DNA from: Paraeggerthella hongkongensis | GTDB taxonomy: Bacteria; Actinomycetota; Coriobacteriia; Coriobacteriales; Eggerthellaceae | Assembly: GCF_003340345.1 (NCBI RefSeq) | Contig: NZ_PPTQ01000007.1 | Location: forward strand, 88,492 to 152,491 | Length of the DNA stretch: 64,000 nt | Reading direction: 5' to 3' | In this document: one piece after another, positions 24,119 to 36,211 of the stretch | Layout: every line of letters begins with the position of its first letter | Numbering within the stretch: position 1 is the first letter of the stretch | The notes under the pieces: generated by a model | Databases searched by the model: none | What the model was told of the DNA's origin: nothing | What the model saw: the letters and a program-made list of their open reading frames with translations, nothing else | Made by a program: the position numbers and the translations under genes

Positions 24119-25534
24119 ATGACTCGTCAGCAAGAAAAGCGCGCCGTTATGCTTGAGCAATCGCCCGGAAGGCTGATGGCGTCGTTGAGCCTTCCGGGCA
24201 TCGTCGGCATGCTCGTCATAGGCTTGTACACGTTCGTCGATGCCATATACGCCGGTCAGCTTATCGGCGTGGACGCCATGGGCGCCGTTTCGGTGGCGTA
24301 TCCGTTCACGTTCGTCAGCTCTGGCCTGGCGGCCATGATCGGCATGGGGTCGGCTTCGGTGCTCTCTCGCGCCATCGGCGCGTGCGACCAGCGAACCATC
24401 GAAAAGGTCATGGGAAACCTTGTGGTTGCTAGCGTGGGATTTTCCCTGGTCATCACGGTGATCGGCGTCGTGTTCACGCGGCCGTTGCTGATGCTGACGG
24501 GCGTTGAGGGCCCGATGCTCGACATGGCCGTGTCCTACCTGCGCATTCTTTTCATGGGAAGCCTGTTCGTCAACTTCGCGCAAAGCTCGAACATGGTCAT
24601 GCGCGGCGAAGGCGAGCTTGTTCGCGCTATGGCCATCATGGGCGGCGGTGCGGTTCTGAACATGGTGTTGGCTCCGTTGTTCATCCTTGCCTTGCGCGAT
24701 CAGGGGCTGGGCATCGAAGGAGCGGGCATTGCCACCGTGCTTTCCCAGGTTGTTCTGGGAGGGGTCATGCTGTGGTGGTTCGTCAAGCGCGCGAAAACGG
24801 CGCGTATCGGACGGTTGGCCATTGATCGAGACGTTATGTCCGAAGTTCTGAAGGTGGGCGTGTCGGCTTTTCTCATGCAGGTGCTGACGCTGGTTCAGCA
24901 GGCCGTCGTGTACCGAGCCGCAGCTGAATGGGGCGGACCTGAATGGCAGGTGCTTTTCGGCGCCGCCATGCGCATCCAGGCGTTCGCCTTCATTCCCCTG
25001 TGGGGCATGAGCAACGGCTACCAGCCGGCGGTTGGAACGAACTTCGGCGCGGGAAGGTACGACCGCGTGCGCAAGGTGACGGCGGCTTTCTGTTTGGGAT
25101 CGACGGGCTTGGCCTTGGTGTTCTGGGTTCCCGCCATGCTGGCTCCGCACGCGGCGCTTTCGCTTTTCATTACCGACCCGGCCATCGTGGCCATGGGCGC
25201 ACAGGATTTCCGCATCCTGTTCTTCCCGTACGTTGCCATGGGGGCTATGGTCATGGGCATTACGCTGCTGCAGGCCGTTGGGCAGGGAGGCAAGGCGACC
25301 GTCCTTGCGCTGGCGCGCCCCATCCTTCTGTTCATTCCGCTGGTGCTGGCCGTTCCCCGCATTGCCGGTCTGGGCATTCACGGCGTGTGGCTGGCCTGCA
25401 TGCTGACCGACTCCCTGTTGGCGGTGGCTACGGTCATCGTGATGGTCTCGACGCTTCGCCGGATAGGATCGGGCGCTCGGCCTGCTGGCGCATGCGAGGC
25501 GCCGCCTGATAACGAGGGTCTTGCGCAAGCGTAG
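24119..25534 (+). CDS. MATE-family multidrug efflux transporter, 471 aa
   Basis: Twelve predicted helices in two six-helix halves, with the MATE patterns LSLPGIVGMLVIGLYTFVDAIYAGQLIGVDAMGAVSVAYP and the second-half GFGAAMRIQAF-type stretch. It exports cationic or small organic molecules by Na+ or H+ antiport. ATG 24119 has AAGGAG 6 bp upstream; an in-frame GTG at 24065 sits too close to its AGGAGG. Divergent from a PchR-like AraC gene with a shared iron-box-like site, so a role in exporting a metal chelator or protecting against one is a reasonable inference, not shown. Confidence 0.9.
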   Translation: MTRQQEKRAVMLEQSPGRLMASLSLPGIVGMLVIGLYTFVDAIYAGQLIGVDAMGAVSVAYPFTFVSSGLAAMIGMGSASVLSRAIGACDQRTIEKVMGNLVVASVGFSLVITVIGVVFTRPLLMLTGVEGPMLDMAVSYLRILFMGSLFVNFAQSSNMVMRGEGELVRAMAIMGGGAVLNMVLAPLFILALRDQGLGIEGAGIATVLSQVVLGGVMLWWFVKRAKTARIGRLAIDRDVMSEVLKVGVSAFLMQVLTLVQQAVVYRAAAEWGGPEWQVLFGAAMRIQAFAFIPLWGMSNGYQPAVGTNFGAGRYDRVRKVTAAFCLGSTGLALVFWVPAMLAPHAALSLFITDPAIVAMGAQDFRILFFPYVAMGAMVMGITLLQAVGQGGKATVLALARPILLFIPLVLAVPRIAGLGIHGVWLACMLTDSLLAVATVIVMVSTLRRIGSGARPAGACEAPPDNEGLAQA

Positions 25535-25592
25535 GGCCTTGCGGGACGGACGGGTCGGGCGGGACGCAAGGCGTTGCGAGCGCCTCGCGCCG

Positions 25593-25643
25593 CTCGGCTC
25601 GGTTCGGACTCCGCTCGGCTCGGCTCGGACTCCGCTCGGCTCG
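25593..25643. repeat. 21-bp tandem repeat (2.4 copies)
   Basis: Two copies of CTCGGCTCGG(T/C)TCGGACTCCG plus a partial third, in the 143-bp gap between convergent genes. Low-complexity GC-rich DNA; no further meaning seen. Confidence 0.75.
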
Positions 25644-25677
25644 CCCGCCCTTCGTTTGCGAGCGAGCGGCGGGCGCG

Positions 25678-26586
25678 CTAGCGTGAAGCGGCGTTGACGG
25701 CGGCCACGGCTCCGTCAGCTACGGCGGTGGCCACCTGCCGCACCTGCTTCACGCGAATGTCGCCGGCGGCGTACACGCCGGGCAGCGCGGTTTCCATGCG
25801 CTCGTTCGTAAGGATGTACCCGTCTTGCAGCACCAGCTGGTCCGCGTAGAGCTGGGTGTTGGGGGCGCAGCCCGCGTATACGAACACTCCGCAGCCGGGA
25901 TCTTCGATTGTGCGCGTGCTGCCGTCTGCGAGCGATACGAGGTCGATCGCCTCCACGCGGTCGGCGCCGTGCAGGGCACCGACGGCCGTGAAAGGGATCA
26001 CTTCGATCGCGGGGGTTGCTGCCACCTTGCGGCGGAATTCGTCGACGCAGGCAAGTTCGCGCTCCACGCACACGATGCGAACGCGATGCGCGAAGCGCGC
26101 GAGGAACAGCGCTTCTTTGACCGCTCCGTCCGCGCCTCCGATGACGTAGACGCTCTTTCCGCGATAGGCGGCCCCGTCGCGCGCGGCGTTGAGTCCGCAG
26201 CCCTTTCCCGTCAGCTCGACTTCGCCGGGCACGTCCAAGACGCGCGGCGTGCCGCCGTTTGCCAGCACGATGCGCGGCGCGCGGTAGACGTCCGTGCCGG
26301 TGCTGATCGTTTTGATCTCGTCGGCAAGCGCAACGCGTCGAACCTGCTGGTACGCGATGTCGACGCCCGCCGCGATCGCCTGGTCTTGCAGCCTCCGCGC
26401 GAACGCGGCGCCGGATTCCGCTTCGGGCATTCCGGCGTAATGGGTGACGGTCGATACGCTTCCGATGATGCCGCCCACCGACTCCCGCTCCAGCACAAGC
26501 GTCTTGAGGCCGCGGCTGACTGCGTAGATGCCGGCGCTGATGCCCGCTGGTCCCGCTCCTACGATGACGATGTCGTAATCGTGCAT
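25678..26586 (-). CDS. Thioredoxin-reductase-like FAD/NAD(P) oxidoreductase lacking the redox CxxC, 302 aa
   Basis: FAD-binding GAGPAG near residue 10, NAD(P)-binding GGADGA near 155 and the C-terminal YAAGD FAD motif give the thioredoxin reductase fold and length. Where TrxB has CATCDG, this protein reads NAARDG, so both redox cysteines are absent. It should still pass electrons from NAD(P)H to FAD but cannot reduce thioredoxin in the usual way; a flavodoxin/ferredoxin reductase or another acceptor is possible. ATG 26586 follows AAGGAGG by 7 bp. It is a single gene with no thioredoxin or AhpC beside it. Confidence 0.82.
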   Translation of the reverse strand: MHDYDIVIVGAGPAGISAGIYAVSRGLKTLVLERESVGGIIGSVSTVTHYAGMPEAESGAAFARRLQDQAIAAGVDIAYQQVRRVALADEIKTISTGTDVYRAPRIVLANGGTPRVLDVPGEVELTGKGCGLNAARDGAAYRGKSVYVIGGADGAVKEALFLARFAHRVRIVCVERELACVDEFRRKVAATPAIEVIPFTAVGALHGADRVEAIDLVSLADGSTRTIEDPGCGVFVYAGCAPNTQLYADQLVLQDGYILTNERMETALPGVYAAGDIRVKQVRQVATAVADGAVAAVNAASR

Positions 26587-26894
26587 GATGATGCCTCCTT
26601 CGCATGGCGTTTCGTCCATTGTAGGCGCGCGTGCTTCCGGGGTGCCCGCACCTTTGCTTATCTGCCTATAACGATGCGTTATGGATGCGGTCGGGGTGCG
26701 GTGGCTGCTTCGCAGGCGCTTGGCTCGCAAGTCCCTGCCGATCCGCGGGCGGCGCTTGTCGCGTCGGCAGCGCCCGGAAAAGCGGTCCGCACGTCTGCTT
26801 TTCGCGCAGGCGGCGCAGGTTAGCCGCTATCATGGGCTTGTTGAGAAACCCGACTGCCGACGGCATCCGTCGCTCTATCAGGAGGAAGGCCCTT

Positions 26895-27477
26895 ATGAAC
26901 CTGGTTTGCTTGGATTTGGAAGGCGTGCTGGTCCCGGAAATTTGGATCGCGTTCGCAAAGGAGACCGGCATCCCGGAACTCGAGCGCACCACGCGCGATG
27001 AGCCCGATTACGACAAGCTGATGGCGTACCGCCTGAACATCCTGCGCGAGCACGGCTTGGGCCTCAAGGAGATCCAGGAGACCATCGCGCGCATCGATCC
27101 GCTTCCGGGCGCCAAGGAATTCCTGGACGAGCTGCGCGCCACAACGCAGGCTATCATCATCAGCGACACGTTTACGCAGTTCGCGATGCCTCTCATGGCG
27201 AAGCTGGGCTGGCCTACGCTGTTCTGCAACGAGCTCGAGGTTGCCGAAAGCGGCGAGATCACCGGCTTTCGCATGCGCTGCGAGCAGTCGAAGCTGACCA
27301 CGGTGCGCGCGTTGCAATCGTGCGGGTTCGACACCATCGCCGCAGGCGACAGCTTCAACGACTTGGGCATGATCAAGGCCGGCAAAGCGGGCTTCCTGTT
27401 CAAGAGCCCCGATTCCATCAAGGCCGACAATCCCGAGCTGCCGGCCTTCGACGAATACGACGACCTGTTGGCGGCCA

Positions 27478-27497
<20 letters not shown>
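26895..27497 (+). CDS. thrH: Phosphoserine phosphatase / homoserine phosphotransferase ThrH (HAD family), 200 aa
   Basis: HAD-fold protein with the ThrH form of motif I (DLEGVLVPE, where Glu replaces the second Asp of DxD), motif II SDTF, motif III lysine in the CEQSKLTTV stretch, and motif IV GDSFNDLGM. It removes phosphate from phosphoserine and can transfer it to homoserine, linking serine and threonine metabolism. The ATG has GGAGG 9 bp upstream. Its last 20 bp overlap the convergent P-type ATPase. The 300 bp before it hold no gene I can support. Confidence 0.9.
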
Positions 27498-29433
<1,936 letters not shown>

Positions 29434-29439
<6 letters not shown>

Positions 29440-29465
29440 ATACCTATAGGGGTATATGTATAATA
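29434..29465 (-). promoter_or_regulatory. Promoter and CsoR-type palindromic operator of the P1B ATPase
   Basis: 11-bp perfect arms (29434-29444 and 29451-29461) around a 6-bp GC-containing centre form an ATACC...GGTAT palindrome, the form bound by CsoR/RcnR repressors. On the minus strand, TATTAT (29460-29465) is a -10 with TTGGAT 17 bp upstream as -35, so the operator covers the start of transcription. The CsoR gene is at 30045-30320. Confidence 0.65.
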
Positions 29466-29536
29466 GCGCGCCGATAAAAATTATCCAAGGAAAACTTTTA
29501 TGGTATGAAGCATGTTTCGCTGTCGTATAGGGGAGT

Positions 29537-29766
29537 AGCGGGGACCTTGCGCGCGAAAAACCGCTTTCGCTGGCAGGTTTTTGCGTTTAGGGGTTGTCGC
29601 ATCCGTCCGGGTAGGCGTCTATGAACGCGCGCCGTGGAAGCCCAAAGCTATGACCAGGCAAAACGGAAAGCACGCTGTGCTTCAGCGAAGGGAAGGCTCG
29701 ACCCGACGACCTCAAACCGTCAAAACCTGCCAGCGAAGGCGGTTTTTCGCGCGCAAGGTCCCCGCT
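29537..29766. mobile_element. MITE-like element B, 230 bp with 45-bp terminal inverted repeats
   Basis: The arms 29537-29581 and 29722-29766 begin AGCGGGGACCTTGCGCGC and match at 44 of 45 positions. The interior has no gene. It sits between the P1B ATPase promoter and csoR. No transposase is present, so it would need one supplied in trans; a paired structural element is the alternative. Confidence 0.6.
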
Positions 29767-29797
29767 GCGAGGTATGCGGCGGCCGAACCCGGGTCGA

Positions 29798-29887
29798 CGA
29801 CCCTGTCGTGCAGCCGCTCTCGGGTCGGCGACCTTGCCGTGCGGTCGCTCTCGGGTCGGCGACTCTGTCGTGCAGCCGAGCCCCGGC
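29798..29887. repeat. 31-bp tandem repeat (about 2.8 copies)
   Basis: Units at 29798-29828 and 29829-29859, and a partial one from 29860, each beginning CGAC and ending TCGGGTCGG. Units abut directly, so this is a tandem repeat and not a CRISPR array. No gene is supported in 29767-30044. Confidence 0.75.
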
Positions 29888-29974
29888 TTCAACTGCGCGG
29901 CAAGGCGAAGCGCGGCGGTCGGAAGCAACGGGGCGGGGCGTCGAAGCGACTCGCACGGTTTTTCGCGCGCGTAA

Positions 29975-30019
29975 AACGCCGAACGCTGCGAGCAGGTTGT
30001 GATCGCAGCGTTCGGCGTT
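29975..30019 (-). terminator. Intrinsic terminator of the MFS-csoR operon
   Basis: 17-bp perfect stem with an 11-nt loop, 26 bp past the csoR stop. On the minus strand the stem ends in GGCGTT and runs on into TT. Confidence 0.75.
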
Positions 30020-30044
30020 GGGGCGCGGTGGCTCTTGCGCGCCG

Positions 30045-30320
30045 TCACTTCATGTTCGAAAAGCGCTCCACCGCTTTCGTGAAGCTTTCTATGGTCTTGT
30101 CGGCGTCGCCGTGCTCGATGCCGTCGCGTACGCAATGCTGGATGTGTCCCTCAAGAACTACCTGCCCGCACTTGTGAAGCGCCGATTTTGCGGCGTTGAT
30201 CTGCGAAAGCACGTCTTCGCAAGGCACGTCTTGGTCCACCATGCGGTCGATGGCCTGCACCTGCCCGATGATTTTCTTCAGCCTGCGATGCAGGTTGTCG
30301 GCGTCCATGCACTGCTTCAT
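30045..30320 (-). CDS. csoR: CsoR-family copper-sensing transcriptional repressor, 91 aa
   Basis: All-helical DUF156 repressor. The copper ligands are Cys34, His59 and Cys63, with the same 25- and 4-residue steps as the Cys-His-Cys set known from mycobacterial CsoR. Cu(I) binding would release DNA. ATG 30320 has AAGGAAC upstream and overlaps the MFS stop by 4 bp. A matching palindrome overlaps the promoter of the nearby P1B ATPase, its likely target. Other family members sense Ni, sulfide or formaldehyde, but the C-H-C set favours copper. Confidence 0.88.
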   Translation of the reverse strand: MKQCMDADNLHRRLKKIIGQVQAIDRMVDQDVPCEDVLSQINAAKSALHKCGQVVLEGHIQHCVRDGIEHGDADKTIESFTKAVERFSNMK

Positions 30321-31564
30321 GACGTTCCTTTCGACGGCGCCGCATGTCCCGTCGTTTGCGGCGCATGCTCGTATTGTACTGGAAAAGCGCAGCCGGCGCG
30401 TTCGGGCGCGACGCGGTAGCGCTTCTCGAACCGCAGGAAGAACGCCACCAGCAAACCGGCCGCCATAAGCGAGAACGGCACTCCCGCAAGGCTCGGCCAC
30501 GCGTATCCGGCTCCTGCGTTGAGCACGGCCTGCCCGATCATCGCCCCGAACGCGTTGCCCAGGTTGTACGCCACCTGCACGCACGCCGACCCGATCATCT
30601 CGCCGCCGCCGCGCCCGACGTTCACCATGAGCAGCTGTTGGGGGCTGGATACGAAGAACATGCCGAACGCGCACGCGAACATGAGCGCGGCGGACGATGC
30701 CTGCGTTCCCGAGAACAGGAAGATAAGCGCGAGCATCGCGCACCCCACGGTCTGCCCGATTGCCGACGTCTTTCCCGGCGTGGTTCGGTCCGATACGCGC
30801 CCGCCCGCCAGCGACCCGATCACCATGCCCAGCCCCGCCAGCACCAAAAGCGCGGGAACCTGGGATGCGGAAAACCCTCCTACGTCGGTCAGCCAGGGCG
30901 AGACGTAGCTCCACCAGCAGAACACGCCCGTGTTTCCCAGCAGCACCGCGCCGATGACCAGCCAGGGGCCGGGTTTTTTCAGGAAACGGAACTGGCCGGC
31001 AAGGCCCGCGTCGGGAATGGGATCGACGCGCGGGACGAAGCGCAGCACGAGCAGCAGCGACCCGACGGCCCAAACCGCGACGAAAAGAAACGCCGCGCGC
31101 CATGACATCATGCCCGCCAAAAGCGTGCCGCCGGGCACGCCGAGCATGTTCGCCATCGTCTGGCCGAGCACCATGATGGAGACGGCCTGGCCTTCGTGCC
31201 CCGGGTCGGCCAGCTTTTTGGCCGCGATGGTGGCGGTGCCGAAGAACGCGCCGTGGGGAAGTCCCGAAACGAAACGGGCCGCCGTGAGCGCTTCTGCACT
31301 GGGAGCTGCCGCGGCGGCGGCGTTGCCGACGATCATCAGCGCCACGAACAGGAGCAAGAGCCTTTTCGGAGGCACGCGCCTTCCGAACACCAGAAACAGC
31401 GTTCCTGCGCATACGCCCAGGGCGTACGAGGATATGAAGGTTCCGGCGTCCGGGACGCTGACGCCCAGGCCGGCCGCGGCGATGGGGAGGATGCCCATCA
31501 TGACGAACTCGGAAAATCCCAAGGCGAACGATCCGGTGGCAAGGGCTATGAGGCTTCGTTTCAT
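30317..31564 (-). CDS. Major facilitator superfamily efflux transporter (AraJ/CmlA-like), 415 aa
   Basis: Twelve predicted helices with the drug:H+ antiporter DHA1 patterns: GFSEFVMMGILP in helix 1, loop 2-3 RRVPPKRLLL, and the helix-5 motif C (LGVPGGTLLA). It exports small molecules. ATG 31564 has AAAGGA 8 bp upstream. It is translationally coupled to csoR (4-bp overlap), which suggests that efflux is part of the metal or stress response, but substrates are unknown. Confidence 0.88.
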   Translation of the reverse strand: MKRSLIALATGSFALGFSEFVMMGILPIAAAGLGVSVPDAGTFISSYALGVCAGTLFLVFGRRVPPKRLLLLFVALMIVGNAAAAAAPSAEALTAARFVSGLPHGAFFGTATIAAKKLADPGHEGQAVSIMVLGQTMANMLGVPGGTLLAGMMSWRAAFLFVAVWAVGSLLLVLRFVPRVDPIPDAGLAGQFRFLKKPGPWLVIGAVLLGNTGVFCWWSYVSPWLTDVGGFSASQVPALLVLAGLGMVIGSLAGGRVSDRTTPGKTSAIGQTVGCAMLALIFLFSGTQASSAALMFACAFGMFFVSSPQQLLMVNVGRGGGEMIGSACVQVAYNLGNAFGAMIGQAVLNAGAGYAWPSLAGVPFSLMAAGLLVAFFLRFEKRYRVAPERAGCAFPVQYEHAPQTTGHAAPSKGTS

Positions 31565-31672
31565 GGGTCGGTGCGGTCCTTTCGAGATCGAGCCGACCCA
31601 GTATGCCACCGCTGCTGCGGGCAGCGCGGCGATTTTACCAGGATTGAACGCGGGTTCACAAAATGTGCGGAC

Positions 31673-31762
31673 GTCGGGCGGGCGGCAGCCTCGGCCGCGC
31701 ACGCGGCAGCCGCAACCGCGCACGCGGGCTAGGGCTGCAACCGCCTCAGCCGCCCGCCCGAC
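31673..31762 (-). terminator. Terminator hairpin of the DUF3793-flavodoxin operon
   Basis: 14-bp perfect GC-rich arms (31673-31686 and 31749-31762) with a 62-nt loop that itself has smaller repeats, just past the flavodoxin stop. No T tract; termination is inferred from position. Confidence 0.5.
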
Positions 31763-31773
31763 GACTCAAATCC

Positions 31774-32196
31774 CTATTCGCCCAGCACGTTGCCCACGCG
31801 CACGCATTCGGCGCTGGCTTCGTCGTCGGGGTAGTCCTTGGCGATGACGGAGTCCGCTACGATCAAGCCGGCTTCCTCGGCTCGATGCTCCCAAAGCTCC
31901 ATCCATTCGCCGTCGTTCCAATCGTACGAGCCGAACAGCACCACCGTGCGACCGGCCAGCTTAGGCTCCACTTCCTCGTACATGGGAAGAAACTCGCCGT
32001 CCTCCAGCTCCTCGTCGCCCATAGCGGGGCATCCCAGGGCGAAGGCGTCGTAATCGGCCACGTGGGATGCGTGGAAGTCGGACGCTTGGAAGATGTCCGC
32101 CGTGCTTCCCTTCGCGCGCACGCCCTGCGCTATAAGGTCGGCCATGGCCTCGGTGTTTCCCGTTCCGCTCCAGAAAACGATTGCGATCTTGCTCAT
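31774..32196 (-). CDS. Flavodoxin, 140 aa
   Basis: FMN-binding electron carrier: the phosphate loop is SGTGNTE (residues 10-16), and WND near 92 with an adjacent Tyr fits the flavin-stacking loop. Length is that of a short-chain flavodoxin. Flavodoxins often replace ferredoxin when iron is scarce. It lies 115 bp after the DUF3793 gene, whose promoter carries an iron-box-like site, so iron-starvation expression is inferred. Confidence 0.92.
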   Translation of the reverse strand: MSKIAIVFWSGTGNTEAMADLIAQGVRAKGSTADIFQASDFHASHVADYDAFALGCPAMGDEELEDGEFLPMYEEVEPKLAGRTVVLFGSYDWNDGEWMELWEHRAEEAGLIVADSVIAKDYPDDEASAECVRVGNVLGE

Positions 32197-32311
32197 GTCA
32201 TGCTCCTATCGGGTTGGTGTTCCTTCGCTGGTCGAGCGACGCGGACGCGTTGCCGAAACAAGCTGCGCGCCCGCGTCGCCCGACGCCTGCGTCGGGGTTC
32301 GGCACGTGGTT

Positions 32312-33004
32312 CTAGCCGGCGGCGCGAAACGCCTCTGCGGCGGGGAAGTCCTCGTCAAGCGAGGCGAGGCATTCCAGGGGAACCCCCTCGTCGAACAAGC
32401 ACTCGTACACGGTGGTGCAGTTTTTGTAGCAGCAGAAGCATGCTTGGGCGTCGCGTTCCTGCGCGTATACCTTCCAGCAGCCGCTGCACAGGAAGTTCTC
32501 GCCGCGGTTCTCGATGAATCCCACCACATCTTCGTAGGGGTAGCCCAAGAAGAACCCGATCTCGTGGGGGAACGAGCAGCAGCCGGTCAGCTGGCTTTTC
32601 ACGTCCGTTCCGCAGATGCGGCGGTGCAGGCGCTCTATGCATGTGGAAAGGCAGGAGGGGTCGTAGCCTTCCTTGCGCAGGTATGCCGCTACGTTTTCCT
32701 GCTGGATGCTCAGCTTGAGAAGATGGGGCCGGTACACGTATACAAGGGGGCCGGCCGGTCGTCGCGCCAGCACCTCGATGCGCACGCCGCACGGTGCCAG
32801 CTTGACGCGCGCGGTGCGAAGCGCCTTCGAGAAGCTGTCCTGGTACTCGTGCGGGTCCACCGGGTTCGGTCCGTTTCCGCGAATTCCCGGCACCGATTCG
32901 TCGCGGCAGGTGAACAGGTTGGCCGGCTTGAGCGCTGCCAGCACGGGGGTGCAATGGTGGATGAGCTTTCGCTCGAAGTCCAACCGGTAGTGCATGTCGT
33001 CCAT
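32312..33004 (-). CDS. DUF3793-family protein, 230 aa
   Basis: Soluble protein with many cysteines (TCC/CSGC/CFCCYKNC patterns, especially residues 140-205) and the conserved EIGFFLGYPYEDVVGFI stretch of DUF3793. Function is not established; family members commonly sit beside flavodoxin and ferrous-iron transport genes in anaerobes, suggesting a role in iron limitation. Start ATG 33004 or 33004 minus three codons (32995); neither has a strong ribosome site. The iron-box-like site is 22 bp upstream. Confidence 0.8.
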   Translation of the reverse strand: MDDMHYRLDFERKLIHHCTPVLAALKPANLFTCRDESVPGIRGNGPNPVDPHEYQDSFSKALRTARVKLAPCGVRIEVLARRPAGPLVYVYRPHLLKLSIQQENVAAYLRKEGYDPSCLSTCIERLHRRICGTDVKSQLTGCCSFPHEIGFFLGYPYEDVVGFIENRGENFLCSGCWKVYAQERDAQACFCCYKNCTTVYECLFDEGVPLECLASLDEDFPAAEAFRAAG

Positions 33005-33025
33005 AATATCCGTTCTACTCGGAAA

Positions 33026-33046
33026 AGTTAGGTTAGGGTAACTTAT
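33026..33046. promoter_or_regulatory. Iron-box-like operator, site D (closest to the DtxR/IdeR consensus)
   Basis: Plus strand A-GTTA-N9-AACTTAT. By eye, 16 of 19 bases of its centre match the textbook IdeR box TTAGGTTAGGCTAACCTAA. It precedes DUF3793-flavodoxin. The rest of 33047-33371 holds nothing else that I can support. Confidence 0.65.
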
Positions 33047-33371
33047 AACGAACGAAGCGGTACGCGTCAAGGGATGCGTGCGAAAAAAGCTGCAAGATGC
33101 ACTCGATTGCGCTGCGGCGGAGGGGGCCGCGCGCCAGCGACGCGGCGCGAAGGGGGCTTTTCGGCGTCGGCATCGTTTCGCATGCCCGTTCGCGGCAGGG
33201 AAGGAACCGGTCGCAGGCGGGTATCGGGGATGCCGGTTGACCTTGTAATTGTTGCAACCCCCAGGATGGACCCACGCCGAAAGCGATGAGCGCCCGTTTC
33301 GGTTTTCATCCGCTTCGTTTCCGTTACGAACCTGTCCAAGCAAGAGCAGCGAAGAAGAAGGAGGCAGAACC

Positions 33372-34022
33372 ATGAAGGCAACCAATAAGAAGACAGCAGC
33401 GAAGAATGCTTCGGTCCGCTCGGCGGCGTCGGCATCGTATCCTGGCGCAGACGAGCTTGTGGCTCGAATCGGCCAGCTCCATGGGCAAGAGCTCCGCTGC
33501 GCCGTGCGAGGGCTTGACGAAGCCGAGCTTCTGGCGTTCGCGGCATCCGATCGGGTCAGCCGCGCCGCGCGCATCGCCGCCACGGCCGCGCTCGACGACG
33601 TCGACCTTTTGATCTCGCTTGCATGCGCCGACGTGGCGACGTTCGTCCGGCGCGACGCCTTGCGCCGCATCGAGGAAGTGCTCGACGGGGGTCCTGTCGC
33701 AGCTGAGAAGATCGAGCGCCTGCTGCCGTGCCTTGGCGATCCCGACCTGATCGCGTTCGCCGTGGCCCTGATGGACGAGAGCGGCTTCGACTGGTGCGCG
33801 CGCTGCGATCGCGGCGTTGGGCACGTGCTGTGCGCGGCCATGAGCGGATGCCGCTCCATCAACGAGTCCGTTCTGCTGGAAGACGCGTTCGCCCAGCTGG
33901 CGCACTGCCGACCCGACCTGCGCGCCGACCTGCAGGCATGCACCCCGGAAAGCTTCATTCCCCGCACCGTGTACACCCCCATGATCGCGAGCGGACCGCT
34001 GCTCGTCGACAACGTGGCGTAA
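33372..34022 (+). CDS. Helical-repeat (HEAT-like) protein of unknown function, 216 aa
   Basis: After a basic, Ala/Ser/Lys-rich ~20-residue start, the protein is a run of paired helices (VSRAARIAATAALDDVDLLISLACADVATFVRRDALRRI and similar), resembling HEAT or leucine-rich-variant repeats that bind partners. No catalytic motif is seen. ATG 33372 has AGGAGG upstream. Its stop is 28 bp before acetyl-CoA synthetase, so they are probably cotranscribed; a regulatory or scaffold role toward that enzyme is only a guess. Confidence 0.7.
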   Translation: MKATNKKTAAKNASVRSAASASYPGADELVARIGQLHGQELRCAVRGLDEAELLAFAASDRVSRAARIAATAALDDVDLLISLACADVATFVRRDALRRIEEVLDGGPVAAEKIERLLPCLGDPDLIAFAVALMDESGFDWCARCDRGVGHVLCAAMSGCRSINESVLLEDAFAQLAHCRPDLRADLQACTPESFIPRTVYTPMIASGPLLVDNVA

Positions 34023-34050
34023 TCGACGAAAGAAAAGATAGGAGCCCGCT

Positions 34051-36045
<1,995 letters not shown>

Positions 36046-36061
36046 CCGGTCGATGGAATGG

Positions 36062-36100
36062 AAGAAGGGCCGCATCGAGGAAAGATGCGGCCCTTCTTTT
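36062..36100 (+). terminator. Intrinsic terminator of acsA
   Basis: 15-bp perfect stem, 7-nt loop, ending in a T run (CTTCTTTT), 17 bp past the stop. Confidence 0.9.
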
Positions 36101-36141
36101 GCGTTGCACCCGAATTTCAAGCTGCCCTTTGGTTCAAGGCT

Positions 36142-36197
36142 GCCGTGCGGGCGGGAGCCTCGCCGACCGAGGGCGCCGTTCGTTTCGCCCGCACGGC
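36142..36197 (-). terminator. Probable terminator of the MerR-type gene
   Basis: 12-bp perfect arms (36142-36153, 36186-36197) with a GC-rich loop, immediately past the MerR stop on the minus strand. It has no T tract. Confidence 0.5.
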
Positions 36198-36211
36198 GCG
36201 CATGCGCGCCG

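Noticed and set aside
25535..25677. Prophage or integron attachment-like repeats in GC-rich gap
   Set aside because: Simple 21-bp tandem repetition only; no integrase, tRNA or paired att site.
29798..29887. Possible CRISPR array (regular 31-bp units)
   Set aside because: Units touch each other with no spacers, fewer than three copies, no cas genes nearby.
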